A stretch of 64,000 nucleotides of DNA, taken from NCBI GenBank assembly GCA_024734495.1, contig JALMQS010000265.1, positions 62,001 to 126,000 of the forward strand, read 5' to 3'. The notes under the pieces are model-generated. The model saw nothing but the letters and a program-made list of their open reading frames with translations, did not search any database and was not told where the DNA came from. Position 1 is the first letter of the stretch, and the number at the start of each line of letters is the position of its first letter. Below, in pieces: positions 36,808 through 48,489 of this stretch. The position numbers were made by a program, and so were the translations under genes. The DNA comes from Forficula auricularia. Its lineage: Eukaryota > Arthropoda > Insecta > Dermaptera > Forficulidae.

Positions 36808-37870
36808 AATTTATTAAAGAAACAAAATAGGTAATTGTGTTTTCAAATTTTTTTTTAAGTTTCGTAGTCAAGCATGCCATGGAGAAATAAAAAAAAGCAG
36901 TTTAAAACTTTGTTCTTATTTTCATTTAATCACAACAATAATGATAATAACGCTTTTCTGTGTCGCCTGTGAGTAGGTATTAAATTTTTAAAAATGTCTA
37001 ATTTCTTAGAAGGCCGTGAAAGACTTGGTTGACAGTTTCTATGGAAACGGCGATTTTTCACAAATAGATGTTAATGTTTTAATTGTTATTTTATTGTTTG
37101 TTATGTTATATCATTATTGTTGTGATTAGATGAAAATAAGAACAAAGTTTTAAACTGTTTTTTTATTTGTCCATGGCATGCTTGACTTCGAAACATAAAA
37201 AAAAATTGAAAACTCAATTACCTATTTTGTTTCTCTGATAAATTCGTTAATAAAATATTCTTTAAGCAATAACTGTTAAACGAAAAAAGATATCGACATG
37301 TGGTTTGAACATGTTTTATTGCAAATTTGATCTACTTTCTGAATCTAATAAAATATTTATACGGTTCTATTTAAGATTTTGGAGCAAAATCAATAAAACT
37401 GTTAACTTTATAAAACACGCCCCTTAGCGAGAGCGGCAAGAACTAAAATGGCATGGTAGTTCTTTTATTTTATTCAACAAACCTTCCTTTCTTGAACCAG
37501 ACCCTGTTAACAAATTTCCGTTAAGTCAAACTTAAGTTATAGACTCTAGAGTCCATAAAAGTTTAGCATCAACTCCCGCCTTTATTTTACGTCCTACAAT
37601 AAAAAGTCATTTATCAAAAAGATGAACTATTATAGTGGCATTAACGTGAGAGTATTCATTTCTAAACTTATATTGGAAAATTTTTGAGAAAATTGCATTT
37701 TTTTATACGATCGAAGCTATTTAGCCACCTAGCGGTGGACGTATGAACTTAAAAAATATTTCCAGCAATTTTTCTTGGTCGATTTCCTCTGAAGGATTTT
37801 TTTCCCAAACTTCTACGATTATTAGTTCCTGAGATATGGTACCTCGTCACCCTTATTGAATCACCCTGTA

Positions 37871-38296
37871 CTATCAGCCACTAAACCCACCCAATAAAAA
37901 TCTATACCTACGTGCTTGGATGAGATGACCAAAAATTCTCCCGAAGTTTATAGTTAATTCTTTTAAGAAATGTTATAGTATCTAAGTAAGAGGCTTATAA
38001 TTATTCATATTAAAAATATTATTTATTAAAAATTAGAAATTTAATTAATTAGATATATTGAAAAAATTGAATGGATTGTGATTATATAAATAAAAATAAA
38101 TTTTTATAAAAACAAGGTTTTAATGGCCCCGACATGCACCTGGTAATTTAAATTATTTTTATTTTGTTTAAGCTTTACATCAAATCAACATATTCACACA
38201 AAAACAAAAAATGATACCAGTAGAGAAATTTTACCTCAGGCTTTTAATAATAATAATAATAAATAAAAAAAATATCTTGTTAAAATAAATTAATAT
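37871..38296. other. AT-rich, no feature seen
   Basis: Low-complexity flank between the foldback element and the RTE fragment. Confidence 0.5.
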
Positions 38297-39030
38297 TATG
38301 ACGCAGTTCTGGTAGCGGAGAATGAAGAAAGTCTCCAAGATCTCTTAGATGCCTTCAATTGCATGGCGGAATCCCTCAATATGCAAATATCAACATCCAA
38401 AACAAAATGCTTAGTAGTAAATAGAGAACATCTGACCTGTAATATCAACCTTCAGGGATCACTAATTGAGCAAGTCCCTAAATTCAATTATCTGGGAGTT
38501 GAAATATCCAGCAATAGGGACTTGAATCTAGAAGTTAAGCACCAAATATTAAAAGGGACGCGTATAGCCGGATGCCTTAATAATGTCATATGGAAGAATA
38601 AACATATGTCCGTGGAAAGTAAAACCAAAATCTACAAGACGTGTGTGAGACCTGTCTTAACATACGGAATTGAAGCGAGAGCGGACACAACAGTGACACA
38701 ACAACTACTCCAGACGGCAGAAATGAGGGTCATCAGAGCAATACAAGGGAAAACATTGTTGGATAAATTGAGAAACGAAGACCTTAGAGCAACATGTGGG
38801 ATTCAGAACATCGTAGACTGGGTCAGGGTGCGCAGAAGAGAATGGGCAGCGCATGTGGAACGTATGGACGAAAGCAGGCTGCCGAAAATCGTCACGAGAA
38901 ACCGTCCTGACGGCAAGAGAAACAGAGGAAGACCGAAGAAACGTTGGGCAGAAAGTTGAAGGACGGAACTCTTCCTTGGGAGAAAACAGGCTACCTAGCC
39001 TAAAAAGAAGATGAAGAAGAAGAAGATTAT
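38297..39030 (+). pseudogene. RTE-like LINE, 3' end of reverse transcriptase
   Basis: Coding begins inside the catalytic box (Y-DAVLVAENEESLQ, the remnant of a YADD motif). It continues through the thumb region (TKCLVVNRE, FNYLGVEISSNRD, YKTCVRPVLTYGIEAR) and the RTE-type basic C-terminus (WVRVRRREWAAHVERMDESR, NRGRPKKRW) to a premature stop at 38959. The tail is (GAAGAA)n-like. The 5' truncation exactly at the catalytic motif shows an incomplete reverse-transcription product. A smaller relative lies at 26516-26665. Confidence 0.88.
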
Positions 39031-39495
39031 AAGTAAACATTTTGTTTTTTAATTAGATTAAAAAAAGAAACATAGTTGAATTAAATAAAAAATTTTAATC
39101 TCACAAGTGTTGGTTCATGGAGATGCGTTCGCATCATTCGTAAGACCCATCTACCTAAAATTATTTACACTTAAAGAAACTATACATATAACTGAAAAGT
39201 TTCTATTGACCTCTGTTTAAATAACAGATTCAAATTGACAAATAGCAATTTACTTAAAATTTATTGTCAAAACAAACAATTTTAGATAAAAGAAAGTGGG
39301 AAAAATAGGAAATAAGCCCCCTCCCCTCCATTGTTCGGCCTTCCTTTGTCAAGAAAGGATAAATATATTTAAAGAATGTGTCCCTAGAGATGTTTTTTTA
39401 ATTCTGTCTACCCCTCAAGATAAGAAAGAAAGAAAAAAATTGTCAATATCCAAATGATACTGATCCCATAAAAAATAATATTTATAATTAAATAA
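39031..39495. other. No supported feature
   Basis: AT-rich DNA leading into the dispersed element whose marker CTGCAACGGATCGTTGCTAA starts at 39497. Confidence 0.45.
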
Positions 39496-39589
39496 ACTGC
39501 AACGGATCGTTGCTAAACTTTATCCAAATTCATTTGAAATATTAATATGTTTGTTCCTTTATTATTAATCAGATATCACTTGCAATTTG

Positions 39590-40940
39590 TAGTTCATATT
39601 GAAATTAATTCAAAAATAATTCTCATTTAAGAGTCGAGGAATAACCATTCTACATTGGATTTTTGACATTTCGGTTATTATTGTAACCATTGCTGAAGAC
39701 ATGGAGGAATCGACTTAAAAATCAAAAATAGCCATCGATTCTCATCTAATACTTGAGGAATAACAATTCTACATTAGGTTTTTGACGTTTCGATTATTAT
39801 TGGTAACCATTGCTGAAGGCATGGAGGAATCGACTTAAAATCAAAAATAACGATCGATTCTCATCTAATAATAGAGGAATAACCTTATTGCATTCCATTT
39901 TTGATGTTTTGACTATTAATGGCAACCTCTACTGAAAACGTGGAAGAATAGACTTAAAATCAAAAAGACTAAAATCTTTTTTGGTAAACAACTCAAGCTT
40001 GTCTTCAGCAATGGTTACCAATAAAAACCGAAACGTCAAAAATCAATATAGAATGGTTATTCCTCAAGTATTTGATGAGACTCAATCGCTATTTTTGGTT
40101 TAAAGTCGATTCCTCTATGTCTTCAGAAATGGTGACCAATAAAAACCGAAACGTCAAAAATCCAATATAGAATGGTTATTCCTCAAGTACTAGATGAGAA
40201 TCAATCGCTATTTTTGGTTTAAAGTCGATTCCTCTATGTCTTCAGCAATGGTTACCAATAAAAACCGAAACGTCAAAAATCAATATAGAATGGTTATTCC
40301 TCAAGTATTTGATGAGAATCAATCGCTATTTTTGGTTTAAAGTCGATTCCTCTATGTCTTCATCAAAAATGGTATGCAATAAGGTTATTCCTCTAGTATT
40401 AGATAAGAATCGATCGTTATTTTTGATTTTAAGTCGATTCCTCCATGTCTTCAGCAATGGTTACCAATAATAATCGAAACGTCAAAAACCTAATGTAGAA
40501 TTGTTATTCCTCAAGTATTAGATGAGAATCGATGGCTATTTTTGATTTTAAGTCGATTCCTCCATGTCTTCAGCAATGGTTACCAATAAAAACCGAAACG
40601 TCAAAAATCCAATATAGAATGGTTATTCCTCAAGTATTTGATGAGACTCAATCGCTATTTTTGGTTTAAAGTCGATTCCTCTATGTCTTCAGAAATGGTG
40701 ACCAATAAAAACCGAAACGTCAAAAATCCAATATAGAATGGTTATTCCTCAAGTACTAGATGAGAATCAATCGCTATTTTTGGTTTAAAGTCGATTCCTC
40801 TATGTCTTCAGCAATGGTCACCAATAAAAACCGAAACGTCAAAAATCCAATATAGAATGGTTATTCCTCAAGTATTTGATGAGAATCAATCGCTATTTTT
40901 GGTTTAAAGTCGATTCCTCTATGTATTCTGCAAAGGTAAG
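39590..40940. repeat. Palindromic array of about 119-bp tandem repeats
   Basis: About three monomers in one orientation (39590-39990) are followed by about eight in the opposite orientation (40003-40935, one shortened near 40358-40445). Monomers share GGTAACCATTGCTGAAGACA, CGATTCTCATCTAATACTTG and ACGTTTCGG. The spacing of CCGAAACGTC in the inverted half (40028, 40146, 40265, then 40591, 40710, 40828) gives the period. The orientation switches near 39995-40003. Confidence 0.9.
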
Positions 40941-42228
40941 GGATAAGAAAACAACGCAGTTGCTATGGTTACTTATAAAATTTCCTCCCAAATTTTTAGT
41001 ATTTCACAGAGAGAAGCCTATCCATTCTTATTTAAGCAAGGCTAAATGAGCTATATTAAAAGGTTCAAATGAATAAATTTTAAAGAATTAAAAAAATTAA
41101 AAAAGTACTCTCTTACTCTAGAGTAAAGTACTTTAAAATATAATTTTACTAAAAACTTTATTTATCCTTTTTTGTGGTCCCCAAGGTACTTAATTAGGAT
41201 ATTAAATTTCATCAAAATTGGTTAAGTCATTTTCAAGATATTTAGAAAAAACTAAAAAAGTACTGAAATAAAGTACTAATGTTTGTTGGTCGATATGTAC
41301 CAAAAACTAATCAGCGCTTCATTTTGTTCAAAAGAATGCTAGGTTTTCAATTTCATTTCAATCGGTGCAACGGTGTGGAAAAAATCGTGGGCCAAAAAAA
41401 CGATAACATACATCCATACATCCATCCATCCATCCATCCATCCATCCATCCGCACGCACTAAATGAAAAAATGGCACTTTTTGCCCTCTCGACGAGACCC
41501 CATGTAATTTTTGGCAAAACCGTCACGTGCTAAAATTCAACCTAATTGAATACTACAATTTGTGACTTTAATTGAGTCCATGGGTTCCGTAGTCTTTACC
41601 TGAGGACCCTTTGAAGCCACGCTTGCCCCGAGAGCGATTGCAATACTTTACCCATGCTTTGCATTGGATAAAGTAAAAAGAGTGATGATGAGGGCCAAGC
41701 TTTCGAAACTATAGTCTCAAACAAATAAATAATATATAATCAAATATATAATTTTGATATATATGTGTGTATGTTTATTTGCACCAAGCAGAGGACAACT
41801 TCTTTATTTCACTTTAAGAAACTATATAACAGTCTGACTAATTCTTAGACCTTATCGTCCCAAGATGCCTCTTAATCTCAAATCTCAGAAACAGGGTTCA
41901 TGTTTGACATAGAAGATAAAATTAATCATTAAAAAATTGATGAGGGTATTCAATACTAGGGCCACTCGGAAATCAAGCGAAACTTCTCGGAAATACCGAG
42001 TAAAGCTTGAATTTAATTCTTAAATTCTCTCAACTTTGGCGATACACTACAAAGTCAAATATAAAATTTATTCAGATCTTCCAAAATAAAGTACCTACTT
42101 CACAGCATCGTTAAGATATCATAGTACATTTGGAATGAGAATATCCATCGTGATTTGAAAGTGCCTTCAGTTGAATATAAAATTTTTTGCAGAGGGTAGC
42201 AGAATTTTTATATATTGAAGGAGATAAT
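40941..42228. repeat. AT-rich, (CATC)n microsatellite and repeat cores
   Basis: A (CATC)n run lies at about 41409-41450. Around 41650-41820 is a dispersed composite (CTTTGCATTGGATAAAGTAA, then GCACCAAGCAGAGGACAAC). At 42193-42230 is a scrap (GGGTAGCAGAATTTTTATAT) matching the extra segment upstream of ELO A. Confidence 0.6.
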
Positions 42229-42315
42229 AAAAGAGTGTGTCTTCTGCTTGGCTAAAATTTTATCGTTATAAATAAAATTTATAATTCCAGCAGAAGACAC
42301 ACTCTTTTATTGTCT
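42229..42315. mobile_element. Hairpin element with about 23-bp inverted ends
   Basis: AATAAAAGAGTGTGTCTTCT at the left is perfectly inverted at the right (AGAAGACACACTCTTTTATT). The AT-rich centre is about 40 bp. It is too small to code and looks like a tiny MITE or a deletion derivative. Confidence 0.65.
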
Positions 42316-43649
42316 CATTCAAGAATATGAAATTATTAAAAGATTTACTAGTAAACATCAGAAAAGACTCGAAAAGCACCAAAACGTCGAGGTATTATTT
42401 CTACTTGACCACAAAGGACTAATTTTTAAATAATAAGATAAAAATTATTTGAATTTTTAAAAATTGAATTAATGATCAAATATTTGTTAATAAATATATA
42501 GAGCCTAAAGATACAACCCGCAATACAGGTCGTTCCATTTGAATGCATACTTGCCACTTACAGGCGACACCGTATCTTCCATTATATCAATGACTACTAT
42601 ACAGGATAGATTAACCACTTCGCCAATTCTATGGCTATTAGTGGATACTAAACTATTTAATTACTAACGTTTGTGTACATAAATACTTATTTAACAAGTA
42701 TGTGAATTCATTAATTATAGCGATTTTCCCTTTTAGGAATAAGAGAAATTCTTTTATACACATTGAAATTTCAATCATTACAATAATATAGTATAACGCT
42801 CTGTTAATTTAATCAAATAAACAATTTTATTTCAGAAACAATAATGCCAATATTATATAAATTTACACCTATCTAGACAGACGGCATTTTGTCAGCCATG
42901 TTCGGAAAAACGGGCGACGCACCGGCCATGTATGTATTTACACGAACCATTTCGAGCTACAATCGACCCCCCCCCCCCCATAATTCAAAAACTATTAGAC
43001 CTACACACTTGAAATTTTGCATATCTAATAAGGTCCACTGGAACATCTAGAATCCAAAATTTAAATAATAAAACTATTATAGTTCTTGAGTTATTAAGGT
43101 CTGAAAAAGTGTCAATTTTAACACTGACTGACATATCAAAAAACCTAAAGTACTTCCGCTGATCCTAGAATGCTGAAATTTGACATGCTGGTAGAGTTTG
43201 GGCTACAATTAAAGGAAAAATTGAAAAAATGAAAATTTCTCTTTTTCAGGACCTAAAATGCAGGGGTGGAATTTATAATAGGCTTAATTAAAATATAATG
43301 AAAGTACAATCAAGCTAGAATTCTGAAATTTGGCATACTGGTAACAGCTTGGCACATTAATAAAAGAGAAAATTGAAAAACCGAAACTTTTCCTTCTTTG
43401 GAGTCCGAAATGAAGGGGTGAAATTTATGAAAAACCGACCGGGAGTTTAACGAATATTTTATGAGAAATATTTAATCATTATTAATATAAATGTTTAAAT
43501 GTTTTAATTTAGATAAATTTAAGGATAAAACTTTTCAAAAATTTGTGATATCTGACCAAAAACATAAATGTGAAAAAGGGGCCAAGTTCGGTACAAACGG
43601 CTTCGCCGACAAGAGTTGGGATCTAAACGGGTACCAAGTTCCATAGCAG
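42316..43649. repeat. Unclassified dispersed repeat with two internal units
   Basis: At about 42870-42980 a GC-richer start (CATGTTCGGAAAAACGGGCG) precedes a C13 run. Two related units, near 43160-43270 and 43310-43430, both contain AGAATKCTGAAATTTGRCAT-type sequence. No coding is seen. Confidence 0.45.
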
Positions 43650-44995
43650 TTTTTTTTTAATGATATTGATACAAGAAGAAGTTGCACCAAGAAGGTACAA
43701 CCTCTGAAGTCCATGGTGGACCCTTGTAACGTGAAGATAAGGGGAGATTTAGGGATTGGGTAGCAGTCGAAGGTATCTGTGGATGCTGGTCTTGAAAGAT
43801 TGAAGGTTATAAGTAGCTGGAAAGACGGTCGGGGGAAGAGAGTTCCAGTCTCTAGATGTCATAGGGATAAATGAATTGGCGAATGCGTTTGTTCGATTAG
43901 TATCTAGTTTAAGCGCGTAGGGGTGTTGAATTTTAGAAAATCGTGTATTTCGCGCAAATGAAGCCTTTGGTGGGATTATCGATTTTATTTCGTCAGAACA
44001 AAATCCATGGTAATATCTATAAAAAAGGGAAAGGGCGGAGACAGATCTACGATGGGCTAGGGAGTCGAGAGTGTCAGATAATGTAGGATCGCCTATCAGT
44101 CTGATAGCTCGCCTCTGAATTGCATCTAAGGTATTAAGAGAATACTTGGAGGCTCCTCTCCACAAATGCGAGCAATATTCAAGACAGGGGCAAATTTGAG
44201 CCTTGTATAATCTAAGGAGTTGAGTGGGGGTGAAAAATCGTTTGGTTCGGAAAAGAAAGCCAAGCTTACATGCTGCAGCTTTTGCTACTGAGATAATATG
44301 GTCATTCCAAGAGAGGTCAGAACCTAAGGTGACACCTAACATTGATATTTTATTACGGAATTCCAATGAGCTCGAATCAAAGGAAATGTCCGGAAGGTTC
44401 CTATCTGCGCGCCTAGAAATTAGGCAGCATTGTGTTTTGCTAGCATTAAAGTTTACCAAATTGTGAGATCCCCATTTTTTTAGCATGCTTAAATCTGAAT
44501 TTATTGAGGAGGCTATGTTTGCGCAATTGTCTAGTAAGGATTGAGCGTTGTGGAGGGTGCTATCGTGTATTGGATTGGAGGGCAGATTTAATAGGTCATT
44601 AATATAGATAATAAAGAGCGTGGGAGAGATGACTGAGCCCTGAGGAACTCCAGCATTAGTATTAAAGGGCGAGGATGATATTTCGTCAACCTCGACTTTA
44701 ATAGAACGGTTTGAGAGAAAGCTCTCAAGCAACTTGCAGAGGCTCGGGGAAGGCCAAATGCAGGTAATTTGGCAAGAAGATTTTTGTGCCAGACATGATC
44801 GAAGGCCTTTGAAATGTCTAGGCCTATTACGAAAGTCTCTTTACCAGTCTCTAGTGCTTTATTCCAAATATGAGTTATATATGCTAAAATATCGCCAGTG
44901 CGTAAATCATAGATATAGGGATGTACAACGTTCTTCAATTGATTTAAAGAAAAATTTTTACGTTCTTTGATTAAATTTAGTTTTATATCCAACTA
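43650..44995 (-). pseudogene. Jockey/CR1-type LINE reverse transcriptase, 5'-truncated
   Basis: Two minus-strand frames overlap: 44588-44992 (FVIGLDISKAFDHVWHKNLL, the RT domain A box) and 43749-44732 (NAGVPQGSVISPTLFIIYIN, then LGVTLGSDLSWNDHI and the C-terminus MTSRDWNSLPPTVFPATYN). A frameshift separates them near 44730. Between SNPIH and DSTLHNAQ the catalytic YADD box is lost to a short deletion, so the enzyme is dead. It is close in sequence to the LINE at 27310-28400. Confidence 0.88.
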
Positions 44996-46500
44996 AATTG
45001 TTTGTAGTATAAAATAGAACAACTAGTAAAGCTAAATTTTAAGCTTTTATTAAATATCATCACGTTAAAAGTAAGTTAATGAGTATTATAACTTGTCAAT
45101 TAAACCACACGAAGTAACAATTTTTAAAAATATCCAATAAAAAATTTCATATTTTTGAATGCATTTTTTCGGAGCCATAACACCATTATGAAGGGCCATA
45201 TTCTATTTTCTAAAGTTAAATCTTCGGACAACTCATCATTTACCTAAGAACTTTCAGGGAACCACTCGTTAGTAAAATTCTTTGCGAGTTTGGAATAAAA
45301 TTTTACTACTTTTCAATTATATTATGAAGGAATAAGTTTCTATGGATGAAACTCTCGCTCGATAAGCAAATCTGGCTCTCAGGTCGATTCCCGAAGAAAC
45401 AGTGGCTCCTTCAACGTGTGATTGAACTTACAATGTATCCTACATTGTAGGGAAAATTAAATTTAAAAAAACAGAAACACAATTCATGAACGGAATTCTT
45501 TTTTGGGATTTAAATTCAAAAAAGTATGTTCCTATTTAATAAATTTTAATCCATAAGCAAAGAAATGTATACTATTAATAAAATTTAATTTTTTTTCTCA
45601 TTTATATTCAAATATAATGTATATTTTAAGAAAGGTTTCAAGAAATGTCAATTGGAACAGATTAAGATTTAAAACAGAGCAGGTCAATGAGCGAATGAAG
45701 GAGCATAAGGAAATTCTCGGAACAACATCCCCATACAGGCAAAAGGGAGGATAAAATCATACAACCAATCAAAATATTATATTATCGCACATGATCTCAA
45801 ATGAAGGGCATGGAGGGAGAAGGAGAAAAAAGTCTCTTAAAAAGGCGAAGCACAGAGCTCATATTATTATCTTATTACTCATTATATTACTATTACTATC
45901 TCATTATTATATTACTCTCTCTCTACCACGCTCGCTCTCTTTGATTTATTCATTATATTACTCTCTTTCTCTACTTTTTATTTATCATACTATCCATTAT
46001 ACCGTACGCCTATTATATTGCCATTGTTGTGATTTGCACGTTGTGGATTGCAAGCATAAGTCGGATGCTCCAACGACTTCTTTTATATCGTTTAAGAGGA
46101 AATTGCAAGTGCTGGCCCGGCTTCCAAGATATCGATACGGTATCACAAGCAGGGAACCTCAGGCACCCTCGCGTAGTCGTCTTGAAGACGGATTGTAATT
46201 GCTGCTGGACACCTATACGTGGCCGCCTCTTGTTTTGTCTCCATTATTGTAAGACGAGAAATACCTCTTTTATCTGTCTCTGCTTGGATTCGCGCCCATT
46301 GCGAACAATATCTGCTTACAATCTTAATATATGAGCAAGTCTAATTGTTATTGAAACATTTCTAATTTTATCCATTTCATTATTTAATATATTGATTTTC
46401 ATCTTGCTGCTATAAATAAATTGTCAAATATCTAATCTCTGGTTCTATCATTCTTTCGAGTAAAACCTAGAAAAAATTTAATTCATCACCTTTGATGGTT

Positions 46501-46716
46501 GAATCGGATTAGCCGAGAGCTTAAAGACACTAGCCTTCTAAGCAGGAGTCCCGGGTCCGAGTCCCTGCATTGATATTTGACCGGCTATAATCTGATTCCT
46601 AGTCACCAACCCGTCTGGCAAGCGTGGTGACTTAATGCCAACCTCCTTCCATTTGATGGAAGAGGCCTATATTCAGCAGTGGATTGTCGCTATCGACAGA
46701 CTGATGATGATGATGA
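46501..46716 (+). mobile_element. tRNA-derived SINE with (GAT)n tail
   Basis: A-box-like TTAGCCGAGAG (46509-46519) and B-box-like GGGTCCGAGTCCC (46553-46565) mark a tRNA head. The tail is (TGA)n after AGTGGATTGTCGCTATCGAC. Flanking repeats TGATGGTT (46493-46500 and 46717-46724) are the target duplication, and the paralogous block at about 59360-59375 shows the uninserted site. Confidence 0.85.
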
Positions 46717-46817
46717 TGATGGTTAAATCCCCTCCCCTACCATTCCCAAAATCCATTAAACCCCTTTAGTATTTTTAATTATTATTTTATTATTCATAAT
46801 TTTATTTATTTTTTATT

Positions 46818-47135
46818 ATTATTTGATCTTAAATGAGGCAATTAAACCCATGAGAACAGTTAGATGTTCTCGTAAGGAGAAAAAGACTCTTAAGAAAACA
46901 AAATCTTTTATGTCCTTATCAATATTTTTATTTTAATAAATTTAGGGAAAATGCCACTATGTCTGCACTGCAAAAGAAAATGTATTCTACTCTTAACCTT
47001 TGCCACTTTGGAGTATAATCTCTCAACCTCCTAAAATCCCAGTAAATTTGTCCACAAGACCTCAAATAGGAAATAGAAAAGCCCAAGATTGCATTATTGT
47101 CCAAATTTCATTTGCCTCATTTAAGATCAAATAAT
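46818..47135. mobile_element. MITE of about 318 bp, present in block B only
   Basis: The ends are inverted repeats of about 23 bp (ATTTGATCTTAAATGAGGCA and its complement). The duplicate block at about 59420-59500 lacks it. The interior shows no coding. Confidence 0.7.
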
Positions 47136-47310
47136 AAATAATAAAAACATCATAGTACTGCTATCTAAAAATAATTATTTATTTTTATTTTTTGTGTGAT
47201 CATATCTATACATAAAAATTAAAATCAGTAAAATAACAATAGCCAATTTAAGACAAAGGGAGTTACACTGAGTTACACTGAGTTACACCACCGCGAAGCA
47301 GATCAAGTAT

Positions 47311-48489
47311 AAAGTAAAAAAGTAAGTATTTCTTACAATCAATATCCAATCTCAAAATAAAAAAAACCTATTAATAGCATTTTAACCTATTAAAAACTTA
47401 TATAATTTTCATCCATGGATAATAATTCGAGCCTTGAAACGTGAATGGTAAATTGGGCTCAATGTATATAAAGACGCCAATCAGTATTTTGCACGACGGC
47501 GCAAAAGGTACTTTGAACGTCAATGAAATTTTAAAAAAGAAAAAAGGTTCTTTATGAAATGAAGATAAAACAAGACAAAACAAATAAATATTTTGAATAT
47601 AGACAATGAGACAAATGGTCTTGTTGATGAATTTAAATAAAAATAAAATATTTACGAAAAATTATTTTTCTCTAAGAATAGTAGATAAATACCTATTAGA
47701 AAAACTGTCTACCTATACCTATCTTATATTTTAAAAATTGAATTTTTGTTGTTTAAAATTTTTGTTGTTGTTTGTGTTCTTGTTTTGTTGTTTTCATTCA
47801 TTTCTAAAATTAATCATTTTACTAGATTCCGTTCTTTATTTATAATTTTGGGATTAGAAAAGTCAAAATGGAGTCCCAAGTTAGTTATTTATCCGAATGT
47901 AACTATTCAACTAAGCTGGGACACAATTTTAACTTTTCGAATCCCAAAATTTAAGATAAAGAGCGGAATTTAAAAACATATTAATTTTGGAAACGATTGA
48001 AATTTTACAAATAACAAAAATTCACTTAACAAAAGGTCAGATATGGATTGTTTTTCTATACTTTATTCAAGGTAATTTCATCTTCAAAACAATTTCTATC
48101 ATTTTCTTTATTCAAAATATTTATTTGTATAAAGTTGCTTTATCTATATTTGATGAGACAAATTTTTTTTCATTTTTTAAATTCTGAAATTAAAATTTCA
48201 GTTATAAAGGAAGAAATTCTCCCGAAAATTATGGAATTTCAATAAATGTTTGAAGATTCATTTTATAAAAGACTTTTATTTATTTATTAATTGAAAAAAT
48301 AAATTTAAAAAAGTTTATTAAGAAAAGCCTACCGTGTCTTGAAATGTTTTAATTTTTTCCTTCATTTTGTATTAAAATCGTAAGAACCTCTCCACACACT
48401 AACATCATTTTTCGCCACTTTTAAGCACTCAAATCCTCACTATATTTTTCTAAAATATCTCTCAGAGAAAGTCAAATCCCAATTATGAA
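47311..48489. other. AT-rich, no supported gene
   Basis: This part of block B has no counterpart in block C. The short open frames are phenylalanine- and lysine-rich and look like chance. Confidence 0.45.

Larger units (their letters stand above)
29156..37870. mobile_element. Tc1/mariner-like element with very long inverted arms, split by BEL
   Basis: The ends read GGGTGATTCAATAAGGGTGAC and its complement, each bordered by TA (29156-29157 and 37869-37870). Pairing continues far inward: left arm 29158-29786 resumed at 36808-36946, right arm about 37109-37868. That gives arms of nearly 0.8 kb around a loop of about 160 bp (36947-37108). Removing the BEL insertion leaves about 1.7 kb. No transposase is encoded, so it is non-autonomous. 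Confidence 0.85.
45428..47310. repeat. 5' part of the ELO B duplication block
   Basis: The block begins with the small palindrome ACAATGTATCCTACATTGT and aligns with 58264-59625. Shared marks include ATGTATATTTTAAGAAA, GAGCGAATGAAGGAG, GTGCTGGCCCGGC and GGAGTTACACTGAGTTACAC. It carries tat/ctc low-complexity runs (45850-46020). Two insertions present here (46501-46716 and 46818-47135) are absent from the other copy. The open frames are low-complexity. Confidence 0.75.

Noticed and set aside
39590..40940. CRISPR-like array
   Set aside because: Monomers are whole 119-bp tandem repeats without unique spacers, inverted half-way, in an insect genome.
45791..46334. Open frames of 135 and 101 codons
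   Set aside because: They lie in low-complexity repeat sequence of the duplicated block and are not preserved in the paralogous copy at 58.6-59.2 kb.
46497..46570. Possible tRNA-Arg gene
   Set aside because: Boxes are tRNA-like but the arms pair poorly, a long unrelated body and a (GAT)n tail follow, and the unit has target duplications; it is a SINE.
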